A DNA stretch of 64,000 bases from Nitrosomonas communis. GTDB lineage: Bacteria > Pseudomonadota > Gammaproteobacteria > Burkholderiales > Nitrosomonadaceae. The notes beneath the pieces were generated by a model. It searched no databases, was not told the origin of the DNA, and saw only the letters and a program-made list of their open reading frames with translations. A program made the translations under genes and the position numbers. Shown one piece after another: positions 36,976 to 46,386 of the stretch. Where the stretch lies: positions 3,782,001-3,846,000 of the forward strand of contig NZ_CP011451.1 in NCBI RefSeq assembly GCF_001007935.1. Reading direction: 5' to 3'. The first letter of the stretch is position 1, and each line of letters starts with the position of its first letter.

Positions 36976-37220
36976 TTTAGCAAATTTACCGGGACCACCA
37001 GAAAAACGAGAGTATGAGGTTCTGTTTCATCTGGATCCAAGATCTCATCAACACGTACAGAAATTGGCTCATATGTCTCAGGACGAACAAGGCAAGGTCT
37101 AATGATTAAATCACCCTTATTCGGCAGCGTAGCGCAAGATGAATCACATAGATTTTCATTATATGACACCTGTTCTACATCCCATGGATACACAGCCCAT
37201 CCTACAGCCGGATTACTCAT
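36972..37220 (-). CDS. Small unknown protein (minus strand)
   Basis: 82 residues from ATG 37220 with GAGGAA upstream: MSNPAVGWAVYPWDVEQVSY, LPNKGDLIIRPCLVRPETYE. It faces the upstream gene tail to tail (4-base overlap). The frame opens further at 37268, but the internal ATG has the better site. Confidence 0.5.
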   Translation of the reverse strand: MSNPAVGWAVYPWDVEQVSYNENLCDSSCATLPNKGDLIIRPCLVRPETYEPISVRVDEILDPDETEPHTLVFLVVPVNLLN

Positions 37221-37320
37221 TGTCGTTCCTCGGCGACATTGTGAAGTGAATTTACATAATAACACCATATTATTGTGGGTTATGAAAAGTTAATGAACCA
37301 ACACCAAAAAGATAAATTAG

Positions 37321-37419
37321 ATGCGAGTCTACAATCAAATCATCAAATTCCCTGATTTAGAAGAACTCAAACAGCCTGAGAATGTTGGCAATACTTCTGG
37401 TATTAAACGGATGCTTTAG
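37321..37419 (+). CDS. 32-residue small ORF
   Basis: MRVYNQIIKFPDLEELKQPE then NVGNTSGIKRML. It lies eight bases before the next gene. Reported at low confidence. Confidence 0.3.
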   Translation: MRVYNQIIKFPDLEELKQPENVGNTSGIKRML

Positions 37420-37427
37420 GGTAGCCA

Positions 37428-38192
37428 ATGACAGACAACATTAAACCGGCAATAAAAGAGCGCCCTATTCTATTTTCTGGGCCAATGGTTAGAGCAATTT
37501 TGGAAGGGAGGAAGACGCAGACTAGGCGTGTTGTTCATCCCCGTTTCACTGATTACATAAAGTGGTTACACGATGAAGATAGCCCAGTGCGCATCACGTA
37601 CGATCAATGGACTAACGAAGAAGGAAAGCAGATGCACTCAGAGTGGATGCTTTACACATCAGAATATCCTGAAGAGGGTGTTATTCCTATTGGACAGCTC
37701 TTCGGTGCGCAGGGAGACAGGCTTTGGGTGCGCGAGAATTCCATCATTACTCCAAAACATTGGAACGATGGGCTAGGTTGCAACTGCAAGGATAAGGAAG
37801 GGCTGCCTAGAATTGTTCAGTACCTAGCGACTGATCCAGATCGTGAAGTGGCAAAGGATTATAAATTAAAGGTAACACCTTCAATACACATGCCACGCTG
37901 GGCATCTCGCATCAACCTGGAAATCATCAACATCAGCGTAGAGCGTTTGCAGGATATAAGCACCATAGATGCCATTCGCGAAGGAATTGCAGAGACGTGG
38001 GGAGAATTTGGCGGCAACCCACCGCAGTGGGCTTTGGATTCAATCACTAAGGAGTATGGCTCACCGGGATCACATCTCTACGACAACAGGCAATCAAGGG
38101 AAAATTACCGTTTGCTATGGGAATCCATCAACGGAAAAGGCTCATGGGATCTGAATCCATTCGTGTGGAAGATTGAGTTTAAGAGGGTTTGA
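37428..38192 (+). CDS. ASCH/PUA-like phage protein
   Basis: 254 residues. KERPILFSGPMVRAILEGRK then TQTRRVV is the start of a family common in phages; IHMPRWASRINLEIINISVE, RLQDISTIDAIREGIAETWG and WDLNPFVWKIEFKRV complete it. An ASCH-type RNA-binding fold is likely; exact role not known. IS110 copy 3 begins eight bases after the stop. Confidence 0.75.
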   Translation: MTDNIKPAIKERPILFSGPMVRAILEGRKTQTRRVVHPRFTDYIKWLHDEDSPVRITYDQWTNEEGKQMHSEWMLYTSEYPEEGVIPIGQLFGAQGDRLWVRENSIITPKHWNDGLGCNCKDKEGLPRIVQYLATDPDREVAKDYKLKVTPSIHMPRWASRINLEIINISVERLQDISTIDAIREGIAETWGEFGGNPPQWALDSITKEYGSPGSHLYDNRQSRENYRLLWESINGKGSWDLNPFVWKIEFKRV

Positions 38193-38200
38193 TGAAAAGC

Positions 38201-38460
38201 TTTTTAGCGTAGTAATCCGCTAGAGGCGGCAAGGCGCGCAGAAGAAACAAGCGGCGTCAGAGCTTGAGGAGTAAAGTTGGAATGTCGCGCTGGAGAAGAC
38301 CGACACATCACTGGTGCTAATCCGCCCGTTTTTTAGCGTGGTCATGGGTCACGTCGGCGACATTGGTGAGTCCGTGGCAACGGACATCCCGTTTGAAAGA
38401 GTGAGTACAACGACGTACCTGAACCAGCGCGACATTCCAATAGAGATAATGGAGGATGTC
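38201..38460 (+). ncRNA. Candidate IS110 bridge RNA region
   Basis: Non-coding left end. TTTTTAGCGTGGTCAT at 38330-38345 repeats the left terminus (38201-38216) with 14 of 16 bases the same, and TTGAAAG at 38393-38399 repeats the right terminus. Between them lies a perfect hairpin GTCCGT-GGCA-ACGGAC (38370-38385). IS110-group elements are known to encode a bridge RNA in this place; the assignment here is inference. Confidence 0.45.
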
Positions 38461-39792
38461 ATGGCAAAGTTCAAGCAAAGTAAATTGGAGTTAATCCATC
38501 CGAATGCAGCGGGGATTGATATTGGCTCTGCGAGCCATTTTGTGGCGGTACCGCCGGATCGAGATAACAAGCCGGTAAGGGAATTCAAGAGTTTCACCGC
38601 AGACCTGAATGGTTTAGCGGACTGGTTAGAGGCCTGTGAAATTGACACTGTGGCAATGGAATCGACGGGGGTATACTGGATTCCACTGTATGAACTTTTG
38701 GAGTCGCGCGGGCTGACTGTGTATCTAGTAAATGCGCGGCACGTTAGAAATGTTTCTGGCCGGAAGTCGGATGTACTGGACTGCCAATGGTTACAGCAAC
38801 TGATGAGCTTTGGGTTGTTGTCTGGCGCATTCCGTCCGAAAGATGAGATATGTGCACTACGAGCCATATCTCGTCAACGCGATATGCTGATCCGTTATCA
38901 GGCGCGACATGTGCAACATATGCAAAAGGCTCTGGCGCAAATGAACGTGCAATTGGCGAACGTGATTTCGGATATTGTGGGCGAAACCGGTCAAAAGATC
39001 GTTCGTGCCATCATTACTGGTGAGAGAGATGGGCACATCCTGGCGAATCTCAAGAGCAATCGCATCCGGGCTGGCAAAGACGAGATTGAGAAATCGTTAG
39101 TCGGGAATTGGCGGGAAGAACACCTGTTTGCACTCAAGCAAGCGATGTCACTCTATGACGCCTACAGCGAACGACTCACCGAATGTGACCGGCAGCTTGA
39201 AACCATGCTGGCGGCACTTCAGGTGCACAAGGTAGAGATCCGCCAGAAGAAGCGCCGCTCCAATGTCAAGAACGCTCCCAAATTTGATTTGCGTGCCCAT
39301 CTGATTGGCATGTGTGGGGTTGATTTGACGCGAATTGACGGCATCGAAGTGATGACTGCGATGAAAGTCCTGAGTGAAGTGGGCGCTGACATGAGCAGGT
39401 TCAAGAGTGCGAAGCAGTTTGCCTCGTGGCTTGGGTTGTGTCCTGGAACAAAGATATCGGGCGGAAAAGTGCTATCGGGGGCAAGCAAGCGCACAGCGAA
39501 CCGTGCGGCTCAGGCACTGCGCATGGCGGCAGTTTCATTGAAATCCAGCCAGTCTGCACTGGGTGCCTATTACAGAAGATTATGTGGCAGACTCGACAAG
39601 GCAAAGGCAATCACAGCGACAGCACACAAACTGGCGCGCTTGATCTACACGATGCTAACGAAAGGAACCGAGTACGTCGATAAAGGGCAGGAGTACTATG
39701 AGGAGCGATATCGTCAACGCGTGTTGCATCATCTGACTGTTCGCGCTCGGAAGCTGGGGTTTAATCTTACCCCTGTTCCTGAGGCTACTTAA
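38461..39792 (+). CDS. IS110-family transposase/recombinase (complete)
   Basis: 443 residues from ATG 38461 (GGAGG upstream). The DEDD_Tnp_IS110 domain carries AGIDIGSASHFVAVPPDRDN and VAMESTGVYWIPLYELL; SGRKSDVLDCQWLQQLMSFG follows. The C-terminal Transposase_20 domain has IGMCGVDLTRIDGIEVMTAM and QFASWLGLCPGTKISGGKVL with its catalytic Ser region. The open frame extends upstream to 38314 through the left end, but the ribosome-binding site decides the start. Confidence 0.92.
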   Translation: MAKFKQSKLELIHPNAAGIDIGSASHFVAVPPDRDNKPVREFKSFTADLNGLADWLEACEIDTVAMESTGVYWIPLYELLESRGLTVYLVNARHVRNVSGRKSDVLDCQWLQQLMSFGLLSGAFRPKDEICALRAISRQRDMLIRYQARHVQHMQKALAQMNVQLANVISDIVGETGQKIVRAIITGERDGHILANLKSNRIRAGKDEIEKSLVGNWREEHLFALKQAMSLYDAYSERLTECDRQLETMLAALQVHKVEIRQKKRRSNVKNAPKFDLRAHLIGMCGVDLTRIDGIEVMTAMKVLSEVGADMSRFKSAKQFASWLGLCPGTKISGGKVLSGASKRTANRAAQALRMAAVSLKSSQSALGAYYRRLCGRLDKAKAITATAHKLARLIYTMLTKGTEYVDKGQEYYEERYRQRVLHHLTVRARKLGFNLTPVPEAT

Positions 39793-39970
39793 TATTTGCT
39801 GTAAAACCATTGTGTTACATTTGTTTCTTGAAAGAATTGTTTTGTGTTTGCGCGTTATGTTCGGCAGGTTCGTTTTTATCATATTTAATAATGAGGTTAT
39901 TAACTCCTGCCATACTGAATTTTATTGAATGAAAATGACAACTGATGAGGAAAGCAAGGGGTTGTAATTT

Positions 39971-40198
39971 ATGGAACAGACGATAGAACAAGAAAGCATC
40001 TGGCTGAGCGATCGTGATTTAGAGAAACTTACCGGATGTAAAAAACAATCATTACAGATAGAGTACCTGCGCGAACAAGGTATCGCATTCAGGATTAACC
40101 GCCTGGGTGAACCTGTTGTGTCCAAGGATGCTGCAAAGGGTATTCACACTAATGTGCAGCATATTAAACCTAAATGGCAGCCCAATGTAATTAAATGA
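39971..40198 (+). CDS. Excisionase-like protein (DUF4224 type)
   Basis: 75 residues: IWLSDRDLEKLTGCKKQSLQ, IEYLREQGIAFRINRLGEPV. DUF4224 proteins usually lie just before tyrosine integrases and resemble small winged-helix excisionases. Overlaps the next gene by 4 bases (ATGA). Confidence 0.75.
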   Translation: MEQTIEQESIWLSDRDLEKLTGCKKQSLQIEYLREQGIAFRINRLGEPVVSKDAAKGIHTNVQHIKPKWQPNVIK

Positions 40199-40647
40199 AA
40201 CAGGGAACGGCAATAAAAAATGCTTTAAAGATAGCAGAAAGAATAAGACAAGTTAATGGTTTAGTAGGAACTCCAGCCACTAGATTTGAATGCTACAGAA
40301 TTAAAAGAGCCTGGATATTTGGGTCGACTATAAAAGGAAAGCTTAATCCAAATGATCTTGATATATTAATTGATGGGCATCACTGCGGCAGACATTACGT
40401 AGCAAACAAAAAATATACAGATCTATCTTTGTATGTTGGAGCCAAAAAAGACAGGGATAAATACAGGAGGAGCGGACTAATCCTTCCTGTTGAGTCTGAT
40501 ATTACAGCATATCGGTACATTAGAGATAACCTCAAAATGGTTAGATTTCATGATTACCGTATTGATAAGGATGTTGCCAACCCAAGAATCATGATTTATC
40601 CACGGAATGATCTTATATCATGGGTAGAAAACCAAGCAAAAATCTAA
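40195..40647 (+). CDS. MNT-like nucleotidyltransferase-fold protein
   Basis: 150 residues. RAWIFGSTIKGKLNPNDLDI holds a GS...DLD motif, the signature of the nucleotidyltransferase fold (Gly-Ser then Asp-x-Asp). The rest (RRSGLILPVESDITAYRYIR) is unfamiliar. Its placement between an excisionase-like gene and the integrase, overlapping both, is unusual. It could be a phage-borne antitoxin-like AMPylator or a defence factor; not proven. Confidence 0.6.
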   Translation: MKQGTAIKNALKIAERIRQVNGLVGTPATRFECYRIKRAWIFGSTIKGKLNPNDLDILIDGHHCGRHYVANKKYTDLSLYVGAKKDRDKYRRSGLILPVESDITAYRYIRDNLKMVRFHDYRIDKDVANPRIMIYPRNDLISWVENQAKI

Positions 40648-41434
40648 ATTTGCCAAAACGCATGAGGGCCAGGAAGCGCCACAAGGTAATTCATTATTAC
40701 TATGACAATGGTGGCAAGCCTCGCAAGGAGATACCGCTAGGATCAGACTATGCACTAGCTGTTAAGTTATGGGCAGAGATTGAGACAGCGAAAAAAGATA
40801 CCAAGCCAAGCGTTATTACTTTCAGGTATGTGGCTGAGAGGTACATAAGAGATGTTATACCTACCAAATCTCCTACAACTCAAAAAGACAACATGCGGGA
40901 GCTAGACAGACTGTATAAATTCTTTGATAACCCCCCTGCCCCACTTGAGGAAATAGAGCCTATTCACATCAGGCAATATCTTGATCAGCGTGAAGCAAAA
41001 TCAAGAGCCAATCGTGAGAAAGCGTTATTCTCGCACATCTGGAATAAAGCTAGGGAATGGGGCTATACATCGCGATCTAACCCATGCCTGGGAGTTAAGG
41101 GAAATAAGGAAGTTGGAAGGAAAGAAATCTACATAGAAGATGATTTATACAATGCGGTATATCAAGCCGCAAGCGTTCCTCTGCGTGAAGCAATGGATAT
41201 GTCTTACCTAACGGGGCAAAGGACTTCAGATGTACTAAAAATGCGTGAGAATGATGTAGTTAATGGGATGCTGCAAATCAGGTAAAATAAAACTGGAGCA
41301 AAACTAAGGATAAGTGTTGAGGGTGAACTGCTTAGCTTAATAGAAAGGATTAAAGAAAGGAAATCTAAATATCCGATTAGATCATTGCACATGATTGTTG
41401 ATGAGAAGGGTCGGCCATTTACCTATAACATGCT
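40620..41434 (+). pseudogene. Tyrosine integrase, N-terminal part (nonsense codon, IS insertion)
   Basis: The N-terminus binds arm sites (RMRARKRHKVIHYYYDNGGK), a SAM-like core-binding domain follows (PTKSPTTQKDNMRELDRLYK), then the catalytic domain with Arg I in MSYLTGQRTSDVLKMREND. A TAA at 41284 interrupts, and the same frame continues NKTGAKLRISVEGELLSLIE; CAA to TAA explains it. The gene is then cut at 41435 by the ISNCY-like element; the rest is at 43241. Confidence 0.85.
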
Positions 41435-41440
41435 TAATTA

Positions 41441-43234
41441 GTGTCGGCCCGAAAACCCTCTTCTTCTATAATAAACATAGGGTTGCGTCTAATTCAAGAA
41501 AAGAAGATTGCTGAAAAATTGAGTGAAAGTGCCGTTATTAGGTGGTTTTGGCGTATTTTCAAGCAAAACAATTTCAAACTTCGATTCAAATCAGCGAAAA
41601 TATTGTCCTCAAAGACAAACTTCGTTCAAGTGGAAATCAAATGCGCGTAACCCAAACTTCCCAGATGGAATTAGGTGAAATTGATGTATCCCACATCAAA
41701 TTTGACTTGAGATCACGAGATGATATTCCGAGGATACTGCGCGGCTTACAGCACCTGTACCTGGATGAGGCATTGTGCCACAAAGTTTTTGCCTTACTGG
41801 AAAGTGAAATTGCCCCCAAGGTGGATAAGCACAATGGTCGTCCTGGCATGACCCTATGGAGTGTCCTGGTATGTGGCGTATTACGGCTGGACTTAAATGC
41901 TGATTATGACCGTCTGCACGAATTGGTCAACCAGCACAGGACCTTGCGCGCAATGTTGGGGCATAGTCTGTACGATGAAGACAAGAAATATGCCTATCAA
42001 ACCCTGGTGGAGAATGTCAGTTTGTTCACGCCAGAATTGCTGGACAGATTAAACCAGATCATCGTCGAGGGAGGGCATATCCTCATAAAAAAGGACGAAA
42101 GCGCCCTGCGCAAAGCGATTACGCTGACGGCGCGCTGGTGCGAAAGCCAGCACTTAAGCGACTGGGGGCAATATCGCTACAATCTACGTCAATTAAAACG
42201 ACTTATGCGCAATGCACAGAGCAAGAAGCGCCGCAAAGCCGCAGACCAACAAAGCAACCTACAAACGATTCAAGCGTATCAGGCCTATATTGAGCAAGCC
42301 CAATGTTACGTGAACAAAATTCAAACCACCTTAACCAAGCTGGTTACAACTGCTACGCGCGAGTTGCTGCAAAAGATTGAAATTGAAGACTACCTCCAAC
42401 ATGCCAAGCGCCAAATAGACCAAATTGAGCGTCGTGTTATCAAAGGCGAAATCATTCCTCACCAGGAAAAAGTATTCTCCATTTTTGAACCCCACACCGA
42501 ATGGGTCAGTAAAGGCAAAGCCGGTGTGCCTGTCGAGTTAGGCGTCAAAGTGTGCATTCTGGAAGACCAGCATCAATTCATCTTGCACCATCACGTAATG
42601 GAAAGACAAACCGATGATCAAATTGCGGTAAACATGGTCACGCAAGCTAAAAAACGCTTTCCCATACTCAATGCCTGCAGCTTCGATAAAGGTTTTCATT
42701 CACCTGCTAACCAGGCTGAATTAGCCCAACATCTTGAGCAGGTTACGCTGCCCAAAAAAGGCAAACTATCCAAAGAGCGCAAAGCAATAGAACAAATGGA
42801 AGAATTTGTTAAAGCCCGTCGTGCGCACTCAGCAGTAGAGTCAGCAATCAATGCGCTGCAGGTGCACGGACTAGACAAATGCCCAGATCATGGCATGGGT
42901 GGTTTTAAACGTTACGTTGCACTGGCTATTGTCGCCAGAAATATCCGCCGAATAGGTAATATTCTATGGCAGCAGGATGTGGAGCGTGAGCGCAAAGCGA
43001 TAAAACGTAATTTAAAGCACCAACAAGCAGCTTAAGCTCTCCCGCTAACGCAAAAAACCGCCTGATTGCGAGCAATCAGTGGTGAGTGCTGGGTAGAAAC
43101 CGTATTTTTCATGCCATGCCTCACAAAAATACAATCAGAGGCTTTTTTGGATGTATGGTTTCGTTGCATTTTTACAAAGGCACTTAAAAATTAAGCAGAT
43201 TACTGGTGAAAAAATGGGGTTTTCGGACTGGCAC
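41441..43234 (+). mobile_element. ISNCY-like element
   Basis: 1794 bp. The left end GTGTCGGCCCGAAAACCC matches the inverted right end GTGCCAGTCCGAAAACCC. TAATTA is duplicated at 41435-41440 and 43235-43240. Removing the element and one TAATTA restores the integrase frame exactly. Confidence 0.85.
41641..43035 (+). CDS. ISNCY-like transposase
   Basis: 464 residues from ATG 41641 (frame opens at 41542). HNGRPGMTLWSVLVCGVLRL near the start, a long helical middle (QAYIEQAQCYVNKIQTTLTK) and a C-terminal DDE-type domain (KAGVPVELGVKVCILEDQHQ, NACSFDKGFHSPANQAELAQ, ARRAHSAVESAINALQVHGL). No frameshift seen; may be active. Confidence 0.82.
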   Translation: MRVTQTSQMELGEIDVSHIKFDLRSRDDIPRILRGLQHLYLDEALCHKVFALLESEIAPKVDKHNGRPGMTLWSVLVCGVLRLDLNADYDRLHELVNQHRTLRAMLGHSLYDEDKKYAYQTLVENVSLFTPELLDRLNQIIVEGGHILIKKDESALRKAITLTARWCESQHLSDWGQYRYNLRQLKRLMRNAQSKKRRKAADQQSNLQTIQAYQAYIEQAQCYVNKIQTTLTKLVTTATRELLQKIEIEDYLQHAKRQIDQIERRVIKGEIIPHQEKVFSIFEPHTEWVSKGKAGVPVELGVKVCILEDQHQFILHHHVMERQTDDQIAVNMVTQAKKRFPILNACSFDKGFHSPANQAELAQHLEQVTLPKKGKLSKERKAIEQMEEFVKARRAHSAVESAINALQVHGLDKCPDHGMGGFKRYVALAIVARNIRRIGNILWQQDVERERKAIKRNLKHQQAA

Positions 43235-43240
43235 TAATTA

Positions 43241-43445
43241 TGCTTTTTATAAAGCAAGAGACAAAGCCGGAATCGATAAAGATAAATTTCAGTTTAGGGA
43301 TTTGAGGGCTAAAGCTGGAACAGATAAAGCAGATTCATCTGGTGATATTAGGCAAGCTCAAAAACAGCTTGGCCATAAGAGCGTCACCATGACTGAGCAT
43401 TATGTGAGAGATAGAAAAGGTAATAAGGTTACCCCAACTAAGTAA
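43241..43445 (+). pseudogene. Tyrosine integrase, C-terminal part
   Basis: Continues the split gene: YAFYKARDKAGIDKDKFQFR, DLRAKAGTDKADSSGDIRQA (box II RDLR instead of HxLR), then QKQLGHKSVTMTEHYVRDRK with the nucleophilic Tyr. It ends three bases before the inner attachment repeat. Confidence 0.85.
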
Positions 43446-43447
43446 AC

Positions 43448-43480
43448 TTTTGCGGAGCAAGGTATAAAATGCGGAGCAAA
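43448..43480. other. Right prophage attachment region (attR candidate)
   Basis: TTTTGCGGAGCAA (43448-43460) and AAATGCGGAGCAAA (43467-43480), matching the left-end pair at 6069-6081 and 6007-6020. It follows directly after the integrase stop, as expected for the end of an element. Confidence 0.7.
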
Positions 43481-43717
43481 ATATATTTTAAAATACTTAA
43501 CAAGCATTTGTTTTATAAGAAAAAAATACAATCGCTCAGGTGCATTTTAAAGGGATCATCTGTTCCATCGGAAAAACTCCCTCAGTTACAGTTGTACTCA
43601 ATGACTGCTTTTTATATTGCTGAATTGAAGACTGGCGACTTGTATATTATATCCGTCAGCAATGGTCGTCTAGTCTGAAAGAAATTAAATGAAATGAACT
43701 ACAGAAAATTATCGTTT

Positions 43718-43819
43718 ATTCCATTTCCCAATCAAACATGACGTGAAGGCGAACCGCAGGCTGTATCAGTATACGGCAAGGTGAAGCCGACAAAGCCGGT
43801 TTTGATTGGGAAATGGAAT
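43718..43819. repeat. Palindromic-end repeat (~102 bp), copy 1
   Basis: Perfect 19-bp inverted ends: ATTCCATTTCCCAATCAAA and TTTGATTGGGAAATGGAAT. The interior has GGCGAACCGCAGGCTGTAT and GAAGCCGACAAAGCCGG. No coding capacity; MITE-like. The surrounding ~400 bases hold no gene. Confidence 0.75.
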
Positions 43820-43879
43820 TAAATTGTTAAGTCAGTCCTTCAAAGATACCAGAGCTTATCTCTCCTTACGAAAGCATTA

Positions 43880-46351
43880 TCAACTCACTTTGTTTTTTTC
43901 ATGTAATACATTGGCAAGTTCAGGCATGGGTAAAGGTCGACAAAAATAATACCCTTGCACCAGATCACAATCGTGTCTACGCAGGAATTCAAGTTGGCCA
44001 CTCGTTTCTACACCTTCTGCTGTTACTTCCATATCAAGCTTATGCGCAAGAGAAATACTCGCCTCAACGATCGCTGCATCACCCGAATGATCAGTTAAGT
44101 CAGTCATAAAAGTCTGATCAATTTTCAGTGCATCCAGTGGGAAACGTTTCAAATAAGCCAGTGAAGAGTAACCTGTTCCAAAATCATCCACAGCGATCCG
44201 TACACCCAATGCATTGATTGACTCCAGTACTTCGGCCGCGCCAGCTGGATCACGCATCAAAATATTTTCGGTAATTTCCAGTTCAAGCGCATGCTTGGGC
44301 ATTTCTTCATCGCGTAATGCATACCGTATCTTATCAAGCAAATCGATATCATTAAATTGAGTAGCAGAAACGTTAACAGAAATACGGATGTCGTTGAATC
44401 CCGCTGCTCGCCAATCACGATGTGTTTTGCAAGCCTGGCGCAAGACCCATTCACCTACTGAAATGATCATCCCCGACCTTTCCAAAAGCGGAATAAAATC
44501 AGCCGGAGGCACGAGCCCACGCACCGGATGGTGCCATCGAATTAATCCTTCCGTTCCAATCACACGGTTATTATGGAGATCAATCTGCGGCTGATAATGC
44601 AGCACAAATTCATTTTGTGCCACAGCACGTCGCAGATCGGCCTCCAAAGCTAACAGCTCGTGACCACGGATATTCATATCCGATGCATAGAAACAATATT
44701 GATTAGGCCCCATCGACTTTGCGCGGTACATAGCAGTATCAGCATGCCGCAATAAATCTTCTATTCGGTCACCATCATGTGGATAAAGAGCAATGCCAAT
44801 ACTGAACGTGACATAGACATCGTGGTTATGAATAATCACTGGATGTTTGAACGCATTATATAGCTTGTTTAGCACATCCAGTATATTTTCAGGATCCTTT
44901 AACTCGTTGATGATAATGGTAAATTCATCACCCCCATGGCGTGCAACGGTATCATTTGACCGCATACAGCTTTGCAGGCGCTGCGCAAGCTGTTCAAGCA
45001 AGATATCCCCTGCTGTATGACCGAGGCTATCATTGATTCGTTTGAAGTTATCAAGATCGATAAATAGTACGGCAATATTATAATTGTGTCGTTGAGCATT
45101 CTTTAATGCTGAGGCAAAATGTTCAAGCAATAAAAAACGGTTTGGTAAACTGGTTAAACGATCGTGAGTAGCCTGATGCTGCAGTTCGGCCTCGAAGCGC
45201 TTCCGTTCCGAGATATCGCGTGCAGTCGTTGATAAATATTCAATAGTATCATCGCTCTCCTTATGGGCAAGCACTACCTGTGAAACCGGTAGCTCTTTTT
45301 TTCCCGGAATCTGTAATAGCGTTTCGCCACTCCAGCTACCCTGCTGCCGAGCTATCGCAAGAATCTCAGCAAATGGTTGCTGGTTCTTATCCGTAGCAAA
45401 TAATTCCTGGATGGTATACCGGCTGATATCTTTTTCCACACTCAGCTCCAGCAATCGACGCCCTGATTCATTCAGATAGCGTAAATGACCCTCCGGCTCA
45501 AAAATAGCGACCAAATCGGGAGTGGCATTTAATATGGCGGTTAGCCGCGTGCGCTCTTCTTCTACTTTAATGCGAGAAGTGATATCTCTTCCAGTAGAAA
45601 CAAAGTGAGTGATATGGCCTTGTTCATCCTTCAAAGGGGTGATAACTTGTTCCTCGTAAAATAACTCCCCATTTTTATGTCGGTTAACAAAGGTGCGCTG
45701 ATAAACCTGACCACTCGAGATAGTTTGCCATAGTTGCAAATAAAAATTGTCGCCATGGAGACCCGAGTAAAGAAACGCAGGCGTTTTTCCTTTAACTTCT
45801 TCAGCGCTATAACCTGTTTGCTTCTCAAAGGCTGGGTTAACATATTCGATACGACCTGCGGGGTCGGTGATAAATATACTGTCAGTTGCTTGATTGACTG
45901 CCAGCGACAATTTACGCAGTAACTGATTGAATTCACGGTGCTCCCGGCGTTTCTGAGTTTCTTGCAGCTCGCGATTGACAGCAGGGAGCAAACGGTTGAG
46001 ATTTCCCTTCATGACATAATCTTGAGCGCCCAGTTTCATGGCTTCTACTGCCACATCTTCACCGATCGCACCTGAAATGAAAATAAAAGGAATATCAGCA
46101 TCTCGCTGGCGAACGATTTCCAGCGCCCGAATGCCACTAAACCCAGGCATGGAATAATCCGAAAAGATAATATCCCACGGCTTCTGTAATTCTGCGATCA
46201 CACCTTTTTCAGTGTCTACCCGTTGCCAATCAAACTTGAGCCCTTGTGACTCAAAATAATCAATTAGCAATAAAGCATCATCTTCTGCATCCTCTATGAA
46301 CAAGAAGCGCAATAATGGTAATTGCATATGTTGTTTCCGGGTAGTTGACAT
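43880..46351 (-). CDS. Response regulator with PAS, GGDEF and EAL domains
   Basis: 823 residues. REC domain (FLFIEDAEDDALLLIDYFES; phospho-Asp in WDIIFSDYSMPGFSGIRAL; Lys in GAQDYVMKGN), two or three PAS/PAC domains (DSIFITDPAGRIEYVNPAFE, LVAIFEPEGHLRYLNESGRR), GGDEF (AVLFIDLDNFKRINDSLGHT, DTVARHGGDEFTIII, intact active motif) and EAL (GTEGLIRWHHPVRGLVPPAD, motif EGL instead of EAL; VAVDDFGTGYSSLAYLKRFP in form IAVDDFGTGYSS). It may make or break cyclic di-GMP under control of the neighbouring kinase. GAGGAACCAGG precedes the ATG. Confidence 0.93.
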   Translation of the reverse strand: MSTTRKQHMQLPLLRFLFIEDAEDDALLLIDYFESQGLKFDWQRVDTEKGVIAELQKPWDIIFSDYSMPGFSGIRALEIVRQRDADIPFIFISGAIGEDVAVEAMKLGAQDYVMKGNLNRLLPAVNRELQETQKRREHREFNQLLRKLSLAVNQATDSIFITDPAGRIEYVNPAFEKQTGYSAEEVKGKTPAFLYSGLHGDNFYLQLWQTISSGQVYQRTFVNRHKNGELFYEEQVITPLKDEQGHITHFVSTGRDITSRIKVEEERTRLTAILNATPDLVAIFEPEGHLRYLNESGRRLLELSVEKDISRYTIQELFATDKNQQPFAEILAIARQQGSWSGETLLQIPGKKELPVSQVVLAHKESDDTIEYLSTTARDISERKRFEAELQHQATHDRLTSLPNRFLLLEHFASALKNAQRHNYNIAVLFIDLDNFKRINDSLGHTAGDILLEQLAQRLQSCMRSNDTVARHGGDEFTIIINELKDPENILDVLNKLYNAFKHPVIIHNHDVYVTFSIGIALYPHDGDRIEDLLRHADTAMYRAKSMGPNQYCFYASDMNIRGHELLALEADLRRAVAQNEFVLHYQPQIDLHNNRVIGTEGLIRWHHPVRGLVPPADFIPLLERSGMIISVGEWVLRQACKTHRDWRAAGFNDIRISVNVSATQFNDIDLLDKIRYALRDEEMPKHALELEITENILMRDPAGAAEVLESINALGVRIAVDDFGTGYSSLAYLKRFPLDALKIDQTFMTDLTDHSGDAAIVEASISLAHKLDMEVTAEGVETSGQLEFLRRHDCDLVQGYYFCRPLPMPELANVLHEKNKVS

Positions 46352-46386
46352 ACCTGGTTCCTCTGTACTTTGTACTCTATATACAG

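Larger units (their letters stand above)
38201..39834 (+). mobile_element. IS110-type element, complete (copy 3)
   Basis: 1634 bp, the same length as copy 4 at 61599-63232. It begins TTTTTAGCGTAGTAAT and ends CTTGAAAG, with no inverted repeats or target duplication, as usual for IS110. The long non-coding part is at the left end (260 bases). Confidence 0.88.

Noticed and set aside
43469-43678. 69-codon frame just after the right attachment site
   Set aside because: Starts inside the attachment repeat, no recognisable domain, AT-rich; more likely non-coding.
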